From the NCBI GenBank assembly GCA_900556795.1, contig USQD01000018.1:1-14956 (forward strand): a DNA stretch of 14,956 nucleotides. The letters are read 5' to 3'. Positions 1 to 7,207 of the stretch are shown here, one piece after another. The DNA is from an uncultured Prevotella sp. (GTDB lineage: Bacteria > Bacteroidota > Bacteroidia > Bacteroidales > Bacteroidaceae). Position numbers and translations under genes: made by a program. Under the pieces are notes generated by a model that worked only from the letters and a program-made list of their open reading frames with translations, had not been told where the DNA came from and searched no databases. Positions within the stretch are counted from its first letter, which is position 1, and the number at the start of each line of letters is the position of its first letter.

Positions 1-1
1 C

Positions 2-76
2 GGCGCAGCCTTCGGCTATATGCTGCCCATTCTGGCAGGCTTCATCGCCATGTCCATCGCCGACCGCCCGGGCTTG
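2..76 (+). other. Foreign in-frame fragment of a fructose-type PTS EIIC permease at the window edge
   Basis: The first 25 or so codons read GAAFGYMLPILAGF followed by IAMSIADRPGL. This is the conserved membrane segment and SIADRPG motif of fructose-family PTS permeases (FruA-type EIIC), recognised from memory of the family. The piece has about 65% G+C over bases 1-80, against about 46% in the next 80. Around base 74-80 the reading switches to the TPNLGLEMAVGKKH start of a DUF3575 domain. A PTS permease has no functional connection to a DUF3575 outer-membrane protein and would be unusual in Bacteroidales. The likeliest explanation is a chimeric read or contig end from another organism. A genuine gene fusion is the less likely alternative. 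Confidence 0.8.
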
Positions 77-1471
77 GTTGCTACCCCTAACTTGGGATTA
101 GAGATGGCTGTAGGCAAAAAGCATACAGCTCAGGTTTTCTTCGGCTTGAATCCTTGGAAGCAGAGTGGTGGAGATCAGTCTAGTCTTCGTCATTGGATGG
201 TGATGCCTGAGTATCGCTACTGGTTCAATCAGAACTTCGATGGTTGGTTCCTCGGTGCTCATGCTTTAGGAGGACAGTATAATGTGGGAGGCGTGAAGTT
301 TCCTTTCGGATTGTTGAAAGGACTGCGCAACCATCGCTATGAAGGTTGGTATGCCGGAGGCGGCATCACTGTCGGAAAACAATGGAATCTTTCTAAGCAC
401 TGGAATCTGGAGGCTTCGCTCGGATTGGGCTATATCCATACCAAATATGATAAATTCGAATGTGGTACTTGTGGTGAAAAACTCAAATCTGCCCATAAAA
501 ATTATGTGGGACCCACCAAGATGGCTCTTTCCCTGATTTATCTGATTCCAGGCAAGACAGAAGAAAAGCGTGAAATCGCTGCGCCTCTGATTATCGAGAC
601 TATTCAGCAGCCTAAACAGAATGCTCTGAAACCTGTTCTGCAGTTGCAGGCTGTCATTGCAGAAGCACCTAAGATTCGCCATTTAGATAAGCGGGCTTAT
701 ATCGATTTCCCAGTGAACAAGATAGAGTTGCGTGCCGATTATCGTCGCAATCCTGAGCAGTTGGATAGTATCATCACTACCATCAATGCCTTGAAGGCGG
801 ATAAGAACCTGCAGGTGATGGGCATCAATATCCATGGTTTTGCTTCGCCGGAAGGTTCGTATAAGCATAATGAGTATCTGGCAAAGAATCGTGCCCGTGC
901 TCTTACGGAGTATGTTCGCAAGATGGTGGATTTGCCTGACAGCATCTTCATGGTATCCTCTACAGCCGAAGACTGGGATGGACTGTGTGAATATATCAAA
1001 TCAAGCAACTTGGAGAAAAAGGAGCAGCTTCTTGCGATAGCCCAGGATGAAAAGCTGGCTCCAGATGCTCGTGATGCGAAGCTGAAGCAGCAATATCCTA
1101 CACAGTATCGCACCCTGTTCACCCTCTACTATCCAGCTCTTCGCCATAGCGACTACCACATTACTTATAAGATTAAGCCATTTGATGTGGAGGAGGCAAA
1201 GGAGATTATGAAGACCAAGCCTCAGCAGTTGTCGCTCAACGAGTTGTTCATGGTGGCGCAGACCTACGAGGTAGGTTCCAAGGAGTTCAACAAGGTAATG
1301 GAGCTGGCAGTCCGCATGTATCCAACGGATGAAACCGCCAACCTGAATGCTGCTATTATCCGTCTGAACAACGGAGATGCCGATGCTGCCAAGCCATATT
1401 TGGATAGAGCAGGCGATTCAAAGGAAGCCGATGCCGCAAGAAAGGCGTATGAAATGATGAAGATTCAATAG
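2..1471 (+). CDS. DUF3575/OmpA-like outer-membrane protein, 5' end replaced by foreign sequence
   Basis: The frame is open to the window edge, and only the part from about base 74 belongs to this gene. Bases ~80-550 encode a DUF3575 domain: TPNLGLEM, NPWKQ, RHWMVMPEYRYWF, GAHALGGQYNVGG and a final GLGYIHTKYD-type strand, a pattern of outer-membrane beta-strands. A linker follows. Bases ~690-1150 form an OmpA-like domain (INIHGFASPEGSYKHNEYLA, then NRARALTEYV), where this family contacts peptidoglycan. The last ~90 residues are helical and resemble tetratricopeptide repeats (NELFMVAQTYEVG, then ANLNAAIIRLNNGDADAAKPYL). Proteins of this type commonly sit beside Mfa/FimA clusters in Bacteroidales and are presumed to help assemble or stabilise the fimbria at the outer membrane. 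The native signal peptide and start are absent, so an ATG at 20 or 50 is not a real start. It lies 117 bases upstream of the fimbrillin operon on the same strand. Confidence 0.85.
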   Translation, partial: GAAFGYMLPILAGFIAMSIADRPGLVATPNLGLEMAVGKKHTAQVFFGLNPWKQSGGDQSSLRHWMVMPEYRYWFNQNFDGWFLGAHALGGQYNVGGVKFPFGLLKGLRNHRYEGWYAGGGITVGKQWNLSKHWNLEASLGLGYIHTKYDKFECGTCGEKLKSAHKNYVGPTKMALSLIYLIPGKTEEKREIAAPLIIETIQQPKQNALKPVLQLQAVIAEAPKIRHLDKRAYIDFPVNKIELRADYRRNPEQLDSIITTINALKADKNLQVMGINIHGFASPEGSYKHNEYLAKNRARALTEYVRKMVDLPDSIFMVSSTAEDWDGLCEYIKSSNLEKKEQLLAIAQDEKLAPDARDAKLKQQYPTQYRTLFTLYYPALRHSDYHITYKIKPFDVEEAKEIMKTKPQQLSLNELFMVAQTYEVGSKEFNKVMELAVRMYPTDETANLNAAIIRLNNGDADAAKPYLDRAGDSKEADAARKAYEMMKIQ

Positions 1472-1588
1472 AACGGAACTGTAGTGATAAGTAAAAATAA
1501 ATGCAAAAGATAAGCGATTATTACGATTAAGTAACCAATTTGATTAATAGGTAAAGATAATTATAAGTAAAATTAAAACTATAGAATT
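1472..1588 (+). promoter_or_regulatory. AT-rich leader before the major fimbrillin gene
   Basis: This gap holds no gene and is strongly AT-rich. I see no clean TAnnTTTG -7 element; the nearest match, CCAATTTG near 1540, lacks the TA. A 15-base near-repeat, ATAAGTAAAAATAAA at 1487 and ATAAGTAAAATTAAA at 1563 (one mismatch), frames the region. There is no terminator hairpin after 1471, so read-through from the DUF3575 gene is possible. The AT-rich stretch just before the ATG at 1589 fits the usual Bacteroidetes way of starting translation without a strong Shine-Dalgarno sequence. Whether a promoter lies here is unresolved. Confidence 0.35.
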
Positions 1589-3394
1589 ATGAAGAAATTT
1601 ACGATGTTTTCATCAGTGCTGGCTTCAGCACTGATGCTGACGGTTGCATCCTGCTCTAGCGAAGATGTTGCCGGCGGTGATTCACAGAACGATAAGGGGG
1701 CTACTTCTTTCCTTGCCGTGAATATCGAGAACGTGGGTTCTGCTCCTGCATCTCGCAGTAATGATCCGTATGGACAGGGTGGTGGTACTTATGAGGATGG
1801 CACTGCTGATGAGAGTAAGATCACCAATGTGCGTTTCTATTTTTTTAATGGTGATGGTACTCCATATCTGTTGGTTAATAAGAATTCAGAGAATCAACCT
1901 GTTAACTATTTGGAACAAGAACTTGGGCCGGAAGACATGGATGGCAATGATCATGATCATACTGTCGAAACAAAAACCAAGGCAATGCTTGTATTAAAGG
2001 GTGAGACTAAAGCTGTTCCTGCCTCTGTTATTGCAGTAATCAATCCTGATGCGTTGGATAATTCAACCCTGCATGATGGTACTATGACCCTTTCTGAACT
2101 CCGAACATCAGCAACAGGTTCGAAGTTTTATGATGAGACCAATGGTTTTGTCATGTCTAATTCTGTGTACGAAAGTGCGGGACAGGACGTTTGCTCTACA
2201 CCTGTAGCAAACAGCGTTTTTGCAACAGCTGAAGATGCTACGAAAAACCCTGTAGATATCTATGTAGAGCGAGTTAATGCTAAGGTGAATGCGAAGATTG
2301 ATGCAACTTATAAACGTGATGGGGAAACCACGCCGGCATGGACTACAAATGCAGAGGGTAAGTACCAGATTAAGGTTGGCAGTATTGATGTTACCACTTA
2401 TGATGAGAATACCAATGCAATTCCAACAACAACCAAATATCCTGTATATGCAGTAGTTCAGGGTTGGCAGTTGGCTGATGCTGATGGTAAGGCAGAGCTT
2501 TGTAAGCAGATCAGTACTTCATGGTATGCTGGAGAATTAGGTATATCTCCTTGGACAACTTCTGATTACCATCGTTGTTTCTGGTCTAAGTCAGTGCCTA
2601 TTACTTCGGGTCAACAGGGAGGAGTTAATCGTCCTGTTAATCATGCGTTTAAGGATATTACGCTGTCTTTATCTGACGCTTTCTCTCCTACACCTGTTTA
2701 TACATTGCCAAATACACCAGATAAGGTGGTTAAAAATCCAAAAACAAGTGTGAATGATTTGACAAAACTGATTGTTGCAGCCAATCTAGTCTATAAGGAT
2801 AATAATGATAATTATAAACCTGCGCAAGTATGTCAGTATAGAGGTTTGACCTATCTCGGTGAGGAAGCTGTTAAAAAACAGATTGTTGGTGGTTTTGCAC
2901 GTTACTTCAAAAAGACCACTACTAAAAGTGGCGATGTCTATAAATCAATAGGGGCTTCTGACATTGCTTTCAAGACGGTTTCTGAATCTTCTGAAGTGAA
3001 GGATTATGAGGTTGTAGCAACATTGGCTAGCGGCGTAGGCGATCTTTATGTAAAGAACGGAGAAACATATGAACCTGTATCGAAAGACGTTGTCAATGAT
3101 GCCCTTGCAAAGGAGGAGGCTCAGGTTCGTTCTACGGATGGTGCTACCTATTATTATACCCCTATCAAGCATCTCGGTGAGGCTGGTAAGTTAGGTGAGT
3201 ATGGTATCGTGCGTAACCATTCTTATCAGGTAACCATTCAGAACATCCAGGGTTTTGGTACTCCTGTCTATGATCCTAAGAAGGAAATCGACCCAATGAT
3301 ACCAAGCGATGATAATACTTATCTTGCAGCAAGTGTCAAGGTTCTCTCTTGGCGCGTGGTATCATCTAATGTAGATTTGGATCAGACAAAGTAA
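1589..3394 (+). CDS. Mfa1-family major fimbrillin lipoprotein
   Basis: This 601-residue protein is the likely shaft subunit of a Mfa1-type fimbria. Residues 1-22 are a lipoprotein signal (MKKF, hydrophobic core, TVASC with Cys22 as lipid site). Near residues 50-57, SAPASR|SNDPYGQGGG resembles the Mfa1 site where an Arg-specific protease removes the N-terminal strand, after Arg56. A first beta domain follows, with a strand VRFYFFNGDGTPYLLV. The family motif YVERVNAKVNAKID lies at about 225-238. The C-terminal half ends with NHSYQVTIQNIQGFGTPVYD and the terminal strand VKVLSWRVVSSNVDLD, the presumed donor strand. P. gingivalis Mfa1 is about 560 residues, so the size fits. It is first in the five-gene block and 20 bases before the anchor gene. 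Bases 2701-2880 fall to about 34% G+C, lower than the surroundings, suggesting a variable segment. The Mfa1-family call is strong; the exact subtype is not. Confidence 0.85.
   Translation: MKKFTMFSSVLASALMLTVASCSSEDVAGGDSQNDKGATSFLAVNIENVGSAPASRSNDPYGQGGGTYEDGTADESKITNVRFYFFNGDGTPYLLVNKNSENQPVNYLEQELGPEDMDGNDHDHTVETKTKAMLVLKGETKAVPASVIAVINPDALDNSTLHDGTMTLSELRTSATGSKFYDETNGFVMSNSVYESAGQDVCSTPVANSVFATAEDATKNPVDIYVERVNAKVNAKIDATYKRDGETTPAWTTNAEGKYQIKVGSIDVTTYDENTNAIPTTTKYPVYAVVQGWQLADADGKAELCKQISTSWYAGELGISPWTTSDYHRCFWSKSVPITSGQQGGVNRPVNHAFKDITLSLSDAFSPTPVYTLPNTPDKVVKNPKTSVNDLTKLIVAANLVYKDNNDNYKPAQVCQYRGLTYLGEEAVKKQIVGGFARYFKKTTTKSGDVYKSIGASDIAFKTVSESSEVKDYEVVATLASGVGDLYVKNGETYEPVSKDVVNDALAKEEAQVRSTDGATYYYTPIKHLGEAGKLGEYGIVRNHSYQVTIQNIQGFGTPVYDPKKEIDPMIPSDDNTYLAASVKVLSWRVVSSNVDLDQTK
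1611..1636 (+). promoter_or_regulatory. Hairpin in the signal-peptide codons of the major fimbrillin
   Basis: CATCAGTGCT at 1611-1620 is the exact reverse complement of AGCACTGATG at 1627-1636. An additional G-C pair closes a four-base GCTT loop, giving an 11-bp perfect stem. It begins 22 bases after the A of the start codon, where a stem can affect initiation or mRNA decay. No U-run follows, so it is not a terminator. The structure is visible; a regulatory role is inferred and could be coincidental to the codons for Ser-Val-Leu-Ala-Ser-Ala-Leu-Met. Confidence 0.4.
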
Positions 3395-3414
3395 ATAATT
3401 CATAAACAGTATAA

Positions 3415-4464
3415 ATGAAGAAGATTATAAATGATATCAGAAAGAAGGGAAGGCTGATGATGCTCTCTTGCTGCACCATACTCGGCTTGCTGCTCGCATC
3501 CTGTGATTATTGGCACGATAGCTATGAGGGATGTGAGGAACTGCTGAAGACTCATCTGAAGGTGCAGTTCATCTACGATATGAACATGAAGTTTGCCGAC
3601 GCTTTCCCTCATGAGGTGAAGAACGTCACACTTTATGCTTTCGACCAGCAGGGAAAATTGGCTTATGTCAAAACCGAGGCTGCCGAGAAGATTATCGCCG
3701 AAGAGGGTATGAACATCGACGACCTGACTCCTGGTGTCTATGATCTTCTCGTTTGGGCACAGGGCGAAGAGCGTTATGCTGGCTCCTATACTTTTGGGCA
3801 GGCCAGCGTAGGCTCTTCAGCCTGTGATGTGCTCAAGGCTACGGTGAATCGTGCCGATAAAGGAATCATCGACCATGATCTGACTCCGCTCTTCCATGGA
3901 CAGTTGGCTAAAGCCAATTTCACTAAGATGGAGAAGGGGGGAACGAGAACCGTCAAGGTTTCGCTTACCAAGAACACCAATCATTTCAAGGTGGTTTTGC
4001 AAAACCTGTCGGGAGCAAATCTTAATGCCGATGACTTCATCTTCCAGATTACCGATAACAATGGTAAGATGGATTATGACAACAGTCTGATGGAGGACGA
4101 GATGCTTACCTATAACGCCTGGTCTGCTTACTCCGGTACTGCCGGTGTCAGTTCAGGAACCAGCGAGCAGACTTCTGTGGCATGTGCCATCGCAGAATTG
4201 ACAACCAACCGAATGGTGAAAGGTCATGATATGCGTCTGCATGTATATAGCAAAGCTACGGGTGCCAGCATCATCAATATACCATTGATAGATTATGCCC
4301 TGATGGTAAAAGGCAATTATAACAAGAGTATGAGCGATCAGGAATATCTGGATAGACAGGATTCCTACGACCTTGTGTTCTTCATCGACGAAAACCATAA
4401 GTGGCAGTCTGCCTCAGTCATCATCAACTCGTGGAGAGTGGTGCTGAGCAAGACTGATATGTAA
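3415..4464 (+). CDS. Mfa2/FimB-family fimbrial anchor lipoprotein
   Basis: This 349-residue protein looks like the outer-membrane anchor that ends fimbrial polymerisation and fixes the fimbria to the cell (known role of Mfa2 and FimB). Residues 1-30 form a lipoprotein signal with lipobox LLLASC and Cys30. The mature part starts CDYWHDSYEGC and continues with VKNVTLYAFDQQGKL, LTPGVYDLLVWAQG and LTPLFHGQLAKANFTKM, typical of the Mfa2 family. It ends VIINSWRVVLSKTDM, a terminal strand like that of the major fimbrillin. There is no Arg between Cys30 and Arg120, unlike the neighbouring pilins, which fits a subunit that keeps its lipid anchor. The ATG at 3415 directly precedes the basic N-region (MKKIINDIRKKGR). 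The gene lies 20 bases after the fimbrillin and 22 before the next gene, as in the mfa1-mfa2 order. Confidence 0.82.
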   Translation: MKKIINDIRKKGRLMMLSCCTILGLLLASCDYWHDSYEGCEELLKTHLKVQFIYDMNMKFADAFPHEVKNVTLYAFDQQGKLAYVKTEAAEKIIAEEGMNIDDLTPGVYDLLVWAQGEERYAGSYTFGQASVGSSACDVLKATVNRADKGIIDHDLTPLFHGQLAKANFTKMEKGGTRTVKVSLTKNTNHFKVVLQNLSGANLNADDFIFQITDNNGKMDYDNSLMEDEMLTYNAWSAYSGTAGVSSGTSEQTSVACAIAELTTNRMVKGHDMRLHVYSKATGASIINIPLIDYALMVKGNYNKSMSDQEYLDRQDSYDLVFFIDENHKWQSASVIINSWRVVLSKTDM

Positions 4465-4486
4465 TCAATAATTATTGTATTTAATC

Positions 4487-5629
4487 ATGATGTATGAGAT
4501 GAAAGGAATAAGATATGCAGAGGGACTGCTCAAGTTCCTCTTGGCTACTGCTATGGCTTGGCTGGGCTGTATTGCTTTGGTCTCATGCGACCAGGGAGAT
4601 ACAGGGGCAGAGAATACCGAAGCCCATATCACGCTTACCCTTTGCATGAAAGGTACGGATACCGATAACAATACAAGAATAGGGCAGTCGGGGGGAAAGC
4701 AGATTGCTTCAAGAAGTGAAGACGACGAGACTGATGAACCGGGAACGGAGATGGAAAACAGTATCGACTTTAGCAGATTCCACGTCGTTTTCTATGATGC
4801 AAATCAGCAAATGGCAGGAATCCTGCAAAACATGGTGCTTGTACATTTGGGCGGCAACATCTACCGGTTGACAGGATCTTTGCCGGTGAGCAACAAGGTG
4901 CTTGTGGGCAATCATTTTGTAGGAAAAATGGTGGTTTATGCCAATTTCAATATGAGTTCGGATGACTTGCAGAAAGGGTATAATGATGAAATCATTGCCC
5001 ATAAGGCGTTTAATTACGAAGCAAATCCTAAGTATCTGCCCATGTGGGGCGTCAAGAAAGTTGACTTTACACTTGCTGCCGGCAAGCGTCAGGATTTCTC
5101 GGATATCGACCTGCTGAGGGCGGTAGCCAAGGTAAAGGTGAATCTGAGTAACGATATGAAGAAAAATGGATGGAGCATACATAGTATGCAACTCTTCAAC
5201 TATAATGATAAGGGCTATTGTATGCCTGGTAAATATACAGATTGTGAACAGACGGCATCGCTTACTCACGAGGAGTTCGAGCACTTTTACAATTCCAGAC
5301 AAACCAGTGGTATCACGATGACAGATGATGTTCCTATCTATCTGCCTGAATATCTGAATAATGGTCAGGAAGATGCGGATAAATGTATCATCAAGTTGAA
5401 ACTGGCTAGAAATGGAACCGTTGAACAGGATGCACCAGGCAAAGACAAGGAATATACCTTGCGCTTTAAGGAATATACGGATGAAGGAACGGAAGGTACA
5501 ACCATCAATGATATCGTGCGCGACCATTATTATACCTTCGAGGTATATAAGGGCAGCAACGGTCAGAATCTGGTGAAGCTGACGGTGAGGAAATGGAACG
5601 TTCGAGATCACGAAGAGATTGTGATGTAA
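4487..5629 (+). CDS. Accessory fimbrillin-fold lipoprotein (Mfa3 position)
   Basis: This protein of about 380 residues is probably a minor or tip-proximal fimbrial subunit. The ATG at 4487 is chosen over an in-frame TTG at 4475; ATGs at 4490 and 4499 are also possible and would shorten it by 1 or 4 residues. The signal is lipoprotein type: a long hydrophobic run ends IALVSC with Cys34. Two candidate Arg cleavage sites follow, NNTR|IG (Arg64) and IASR|SEDD (Arg76). A beta-rich body begins SIDFSRFHVVFYDANQQMAG. It carries the fimbrillin motif DLLRAVAKVKVNLS (about 208-221) and ends YYTFEVYKGSNGQNLVKLTV then RKWNVRD, a fimbrillin-style final strand. By position it corresponds to P. gingivalis mfa3, but I cannot show one-to-one orthology from sequence alone. 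A short hairpin follows in the gap to the next gene. Confidence 0.7.
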   Translation: MMYEMKGIRYAEGLLKFLLATAMAWLGCIALVSCDQGDTGAENTEAHITLTLCMKGTDTDNNTRIGQSGGKQIASRSEDDETDEPGTEMENSIDFSRFHVVFYDANQQMAGILQNMVLVHLGGNIYRLTGSLPVSNKVLVGNHFVGKMVVYANFNMSSDDLQKGYNDEIIAHKAFNYEANPKYLPMWGVKKVDFTLAAGKRQDFSDIDLLRAVAKVKVNLSNDMKKNGWSIHSMQLFNYNDKGYCMPGKYTDCEQTASLTHEEFEHFYNSRQTSGITMTDDVPIYLPEYLNNGQEDADKCIIKLKLARNGTVEQDAPGKDKEYTLRFKEYTDEGTEGTTINDIVRDHYYTFEVYKGSNGQNLVKLTVRKWNVRDHEEIVM

Positions 5630-5663
5630 TTGTGAATTATAAAACGAGAAAATAATAAATAGA

Positions 5664-5680
5664 AAAAGCCTTAGGCTTTT
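5664..5680 (+). promoter_or_regulatory. Intercistronic stem-loop between the two accessory subunit genes
   Basis: AAAAGCC (5664-5670) and GGCTTTT (5674-5680) form a 7-bp stem with loop TTA. Only three pairs are G-C and the U-run is four bases within the stem, so it would be a weak terminator at best. It lies in the longest gap inside the operon (63 bases) and could lower downstream expression or mark an RNA-processing point. The function is inferred. Confidence 0.35.
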
Positions 5681-5692
5681 CAAAATATAAAT

Positions 5693-7207
5693 ATGGCAAA
5701 GAAGATATACTATTATATATGTATTTGGGCAGTATGCTTGCTGGCGGCTTGTTCTGCCGGTGATGAAGCAACTTCCTTTCCCGGTCAGGCTGATGCCGAG
5801 AACCAGGTAGGGGTGACGTTGCAGCTATCTGCCTCGTCTTCCCAGACTTCGCAGTCTTCCCGGTCTTCTCTGACCAGGGCGGCTTGGGAGACGGATACCG
5901 AAGCTTTGCCTGGAGAAATGATGAAAAGCTGGTTTGTGGTGGTGGTACAGAATGGAAAGATAGAGAAGATTATCACTTCCGATTTGAAATCTGGTGTTAC
6001 GGAGGTGGAGAAAGACCAGGTGTTTGTAAAGTTGAATACTGGAGAGACAACCTTCTATTCCTTTGCCAATATCAAGCCAAAAGAGATAGGGCTTGATGCC
6101 AGCACATCTGTTGGGCAATCGTTGCCAGCTGATTTTGAAGAAAAGACTTATCAGATGGATGGCAACTGTCAACTCTTCCATCAGTTGATGACGCCTGACT
6201 TTCAGAACGGTTATCCGATGAGTAATAAGCAGACAGTGGATGTGGTTGATAATCAGCAAGTCATCAATCTGGAGGTTATCCGTATGGTGGCCAAGGTACA
6301 GCTCTCCATTACCAATGCCACGGATCATGCCATCAATCTGAAGACCATCACCCTTTCGGATGTCACCCTGAATGGTAATCAGAATATCAAGCTTTTGCCA
6401 AATGTGGATTCGGCAAATAAATTGAAGGGTGTGAATTTACCTGATGGTGTGGCAAAGGGAACTATCACGCTGAGGGCTGCCGAAAACAATGGTATAACCA
6501 TAGAGGCTAGAGCTAAGCAAACGGCTTGTTTCTACATGAACGAGAGTTTGGTAGATAAGGGAGAAGATGGTGGCAACCGGTATTTTATCCTTTCGCTTAC
6601 TACGGTAGATGCGGCTACGGGCGCTACCAGTAACCATCGTTATGCCATGCTATCATGGAATGAAATCCGACGCAATGATTATCTGAAGATTCCTATCAAA
6701 CTGGAGGATTATCAGATTAGATGGACGGTGGAGGCATTCTCGCCAATCGGTGTGTTGCCGAAGGTAAAGGATGATGGTGAAAACCTTTCGCTTGACTTCG
6801 GTTATTATGGAGAGTTTCATATCAAGCCCGAGGTCATCAAGTTGAGCCGTACTGGTTCTCAGACCCTGTCTGTGAGTGAATGGCAGATGGGAACGGATGC
6901 AATAGGTTCTGATGGCTGGAAGCTGCAGGAGCAGAATCCGGAGGGAGCTGATGGCGTAAACATCTTCGATGCTTCGCCTTCTTGGATACCAGTCACCTAT
7001 CGTCTGGAAGGAGAAATGGGCAACCGTACCGGTTCTGCCATTTATACAATGAAGATTAAGGTGAAGGAACAGAATGGCTTGGGTACGTATCCTATCATCT
7101 CCCGCAAGGTTCGCTTTACGATGAAGCAAGTGGACCTGACCCGGGCAGGAAAGAATACTGAAAAAATAGTATTAAACACAAAGACTTTTGGCAATGAAGG
7201 CATTTAA
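5693..7207 (+). CDS. Accessory fimbrillin-fold lipoprotein (Mfa4 position)
   Basis: This 504-residue protein is a second minor fimbrial subunit candidate. The signal MAKKIYYYICIWAV leads to lipobox CLLAACSAG with Cys20. A Ser/Thr-rich linker (SASSSQTSQSSRSSLTR, residues ~46-62) follows, with a likely Arg cleavage after Arg62 (SLTR|AAWETD), the usual fimbrillin processing pattern. The first domain starts EMMKSWFVVVVQNGKIEKI and has the fimbrillin motif VIRMVAKVQLSITN at 195-208. The region after about residue 335 (IRWTVEAFSPIGVLPKV onwards) is a separate beta domain, making this protein longer than a typical Mfa4 (about 330 residues). It could be a two-domain tip adhesin. Its last 14 bases overlap the next gene, so translation of the two is probably coupled. 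Its family membership is well supported; the tip placement is inferred from operon order. Confidence 0.7.
   Translation: MAKKIYYYICIWAVCLLAACSAGDEATSFPGQADAENQVGVTLQLSASSSQTSQSSRSSLTRAAWETDTEALPGEMMKSWFVVVVQNGKIEKIITSDLKSGVTEVEKDQVFVKLNTGETTFYSFANIKPKEIGLDASTSVGQSLPADFEEKTYQMDGNCQLFHQLMTPDFQNGYPMSNKQTVDVVDNQQVINLEVIRMVAKVQLSITNATDHAINLKTITLSDVTLNGNQNIKLLPNVDSANKLKGVNLPDGVAKGTITLRAAENNGITIEARAKQTACFYMNESLVDKGEDGGNRYFILSLTTVDAATGATSNHRYAMLSWNEIRRNDYLKIPIKLEDYQIRWTVEAFSPIGVLPKVKDDGENLSLDFGYYGEFHIKPEVIKLSRTGSQTLSVSEWQMGTDAIGSDGWKLQEQNPEGADGVNIFDASPSWIPVTYRLEGEMGNRTGSAIYTMKIKVKEQNGLGTYPIISRKVRFTMKQVDLTRAGKNTEKIVLNTKTFGNEGI

Noticed and set aside
20..75. N-terminal hydrophobic segment of the first gene as a signal or membrane anchor
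   Set aside because: The segment matches a PTS EIIC permease and is compositionally foreign, so it is not evidence about targeting of the DUF3575 protein.
1472..1588. Phase-variable invertible promoter ahead of the fimbrial operon
   Set aside because: Such switches are common for Bacteroidales surface genes, but I find only a short direct near-repeat here, no inverted repeats flanking a promoter, and no invertase gene in the window.
4709..5683. Antisense open frame of 324 codons opposite the third operon gene
   Set aside because: The plus-strand frame has a lipoprotein signal and fimbrillin motifs; the antisense product has none and would disrupt the operon layout.
4475..7193. Upstream TTG starts at 4475 (third gene) and 7188 (giant gene)
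   Set aside because: ATG codons at 4487 and 7194 lie a few codons downstream and directly precede normal basic signal-peptide N-regions.
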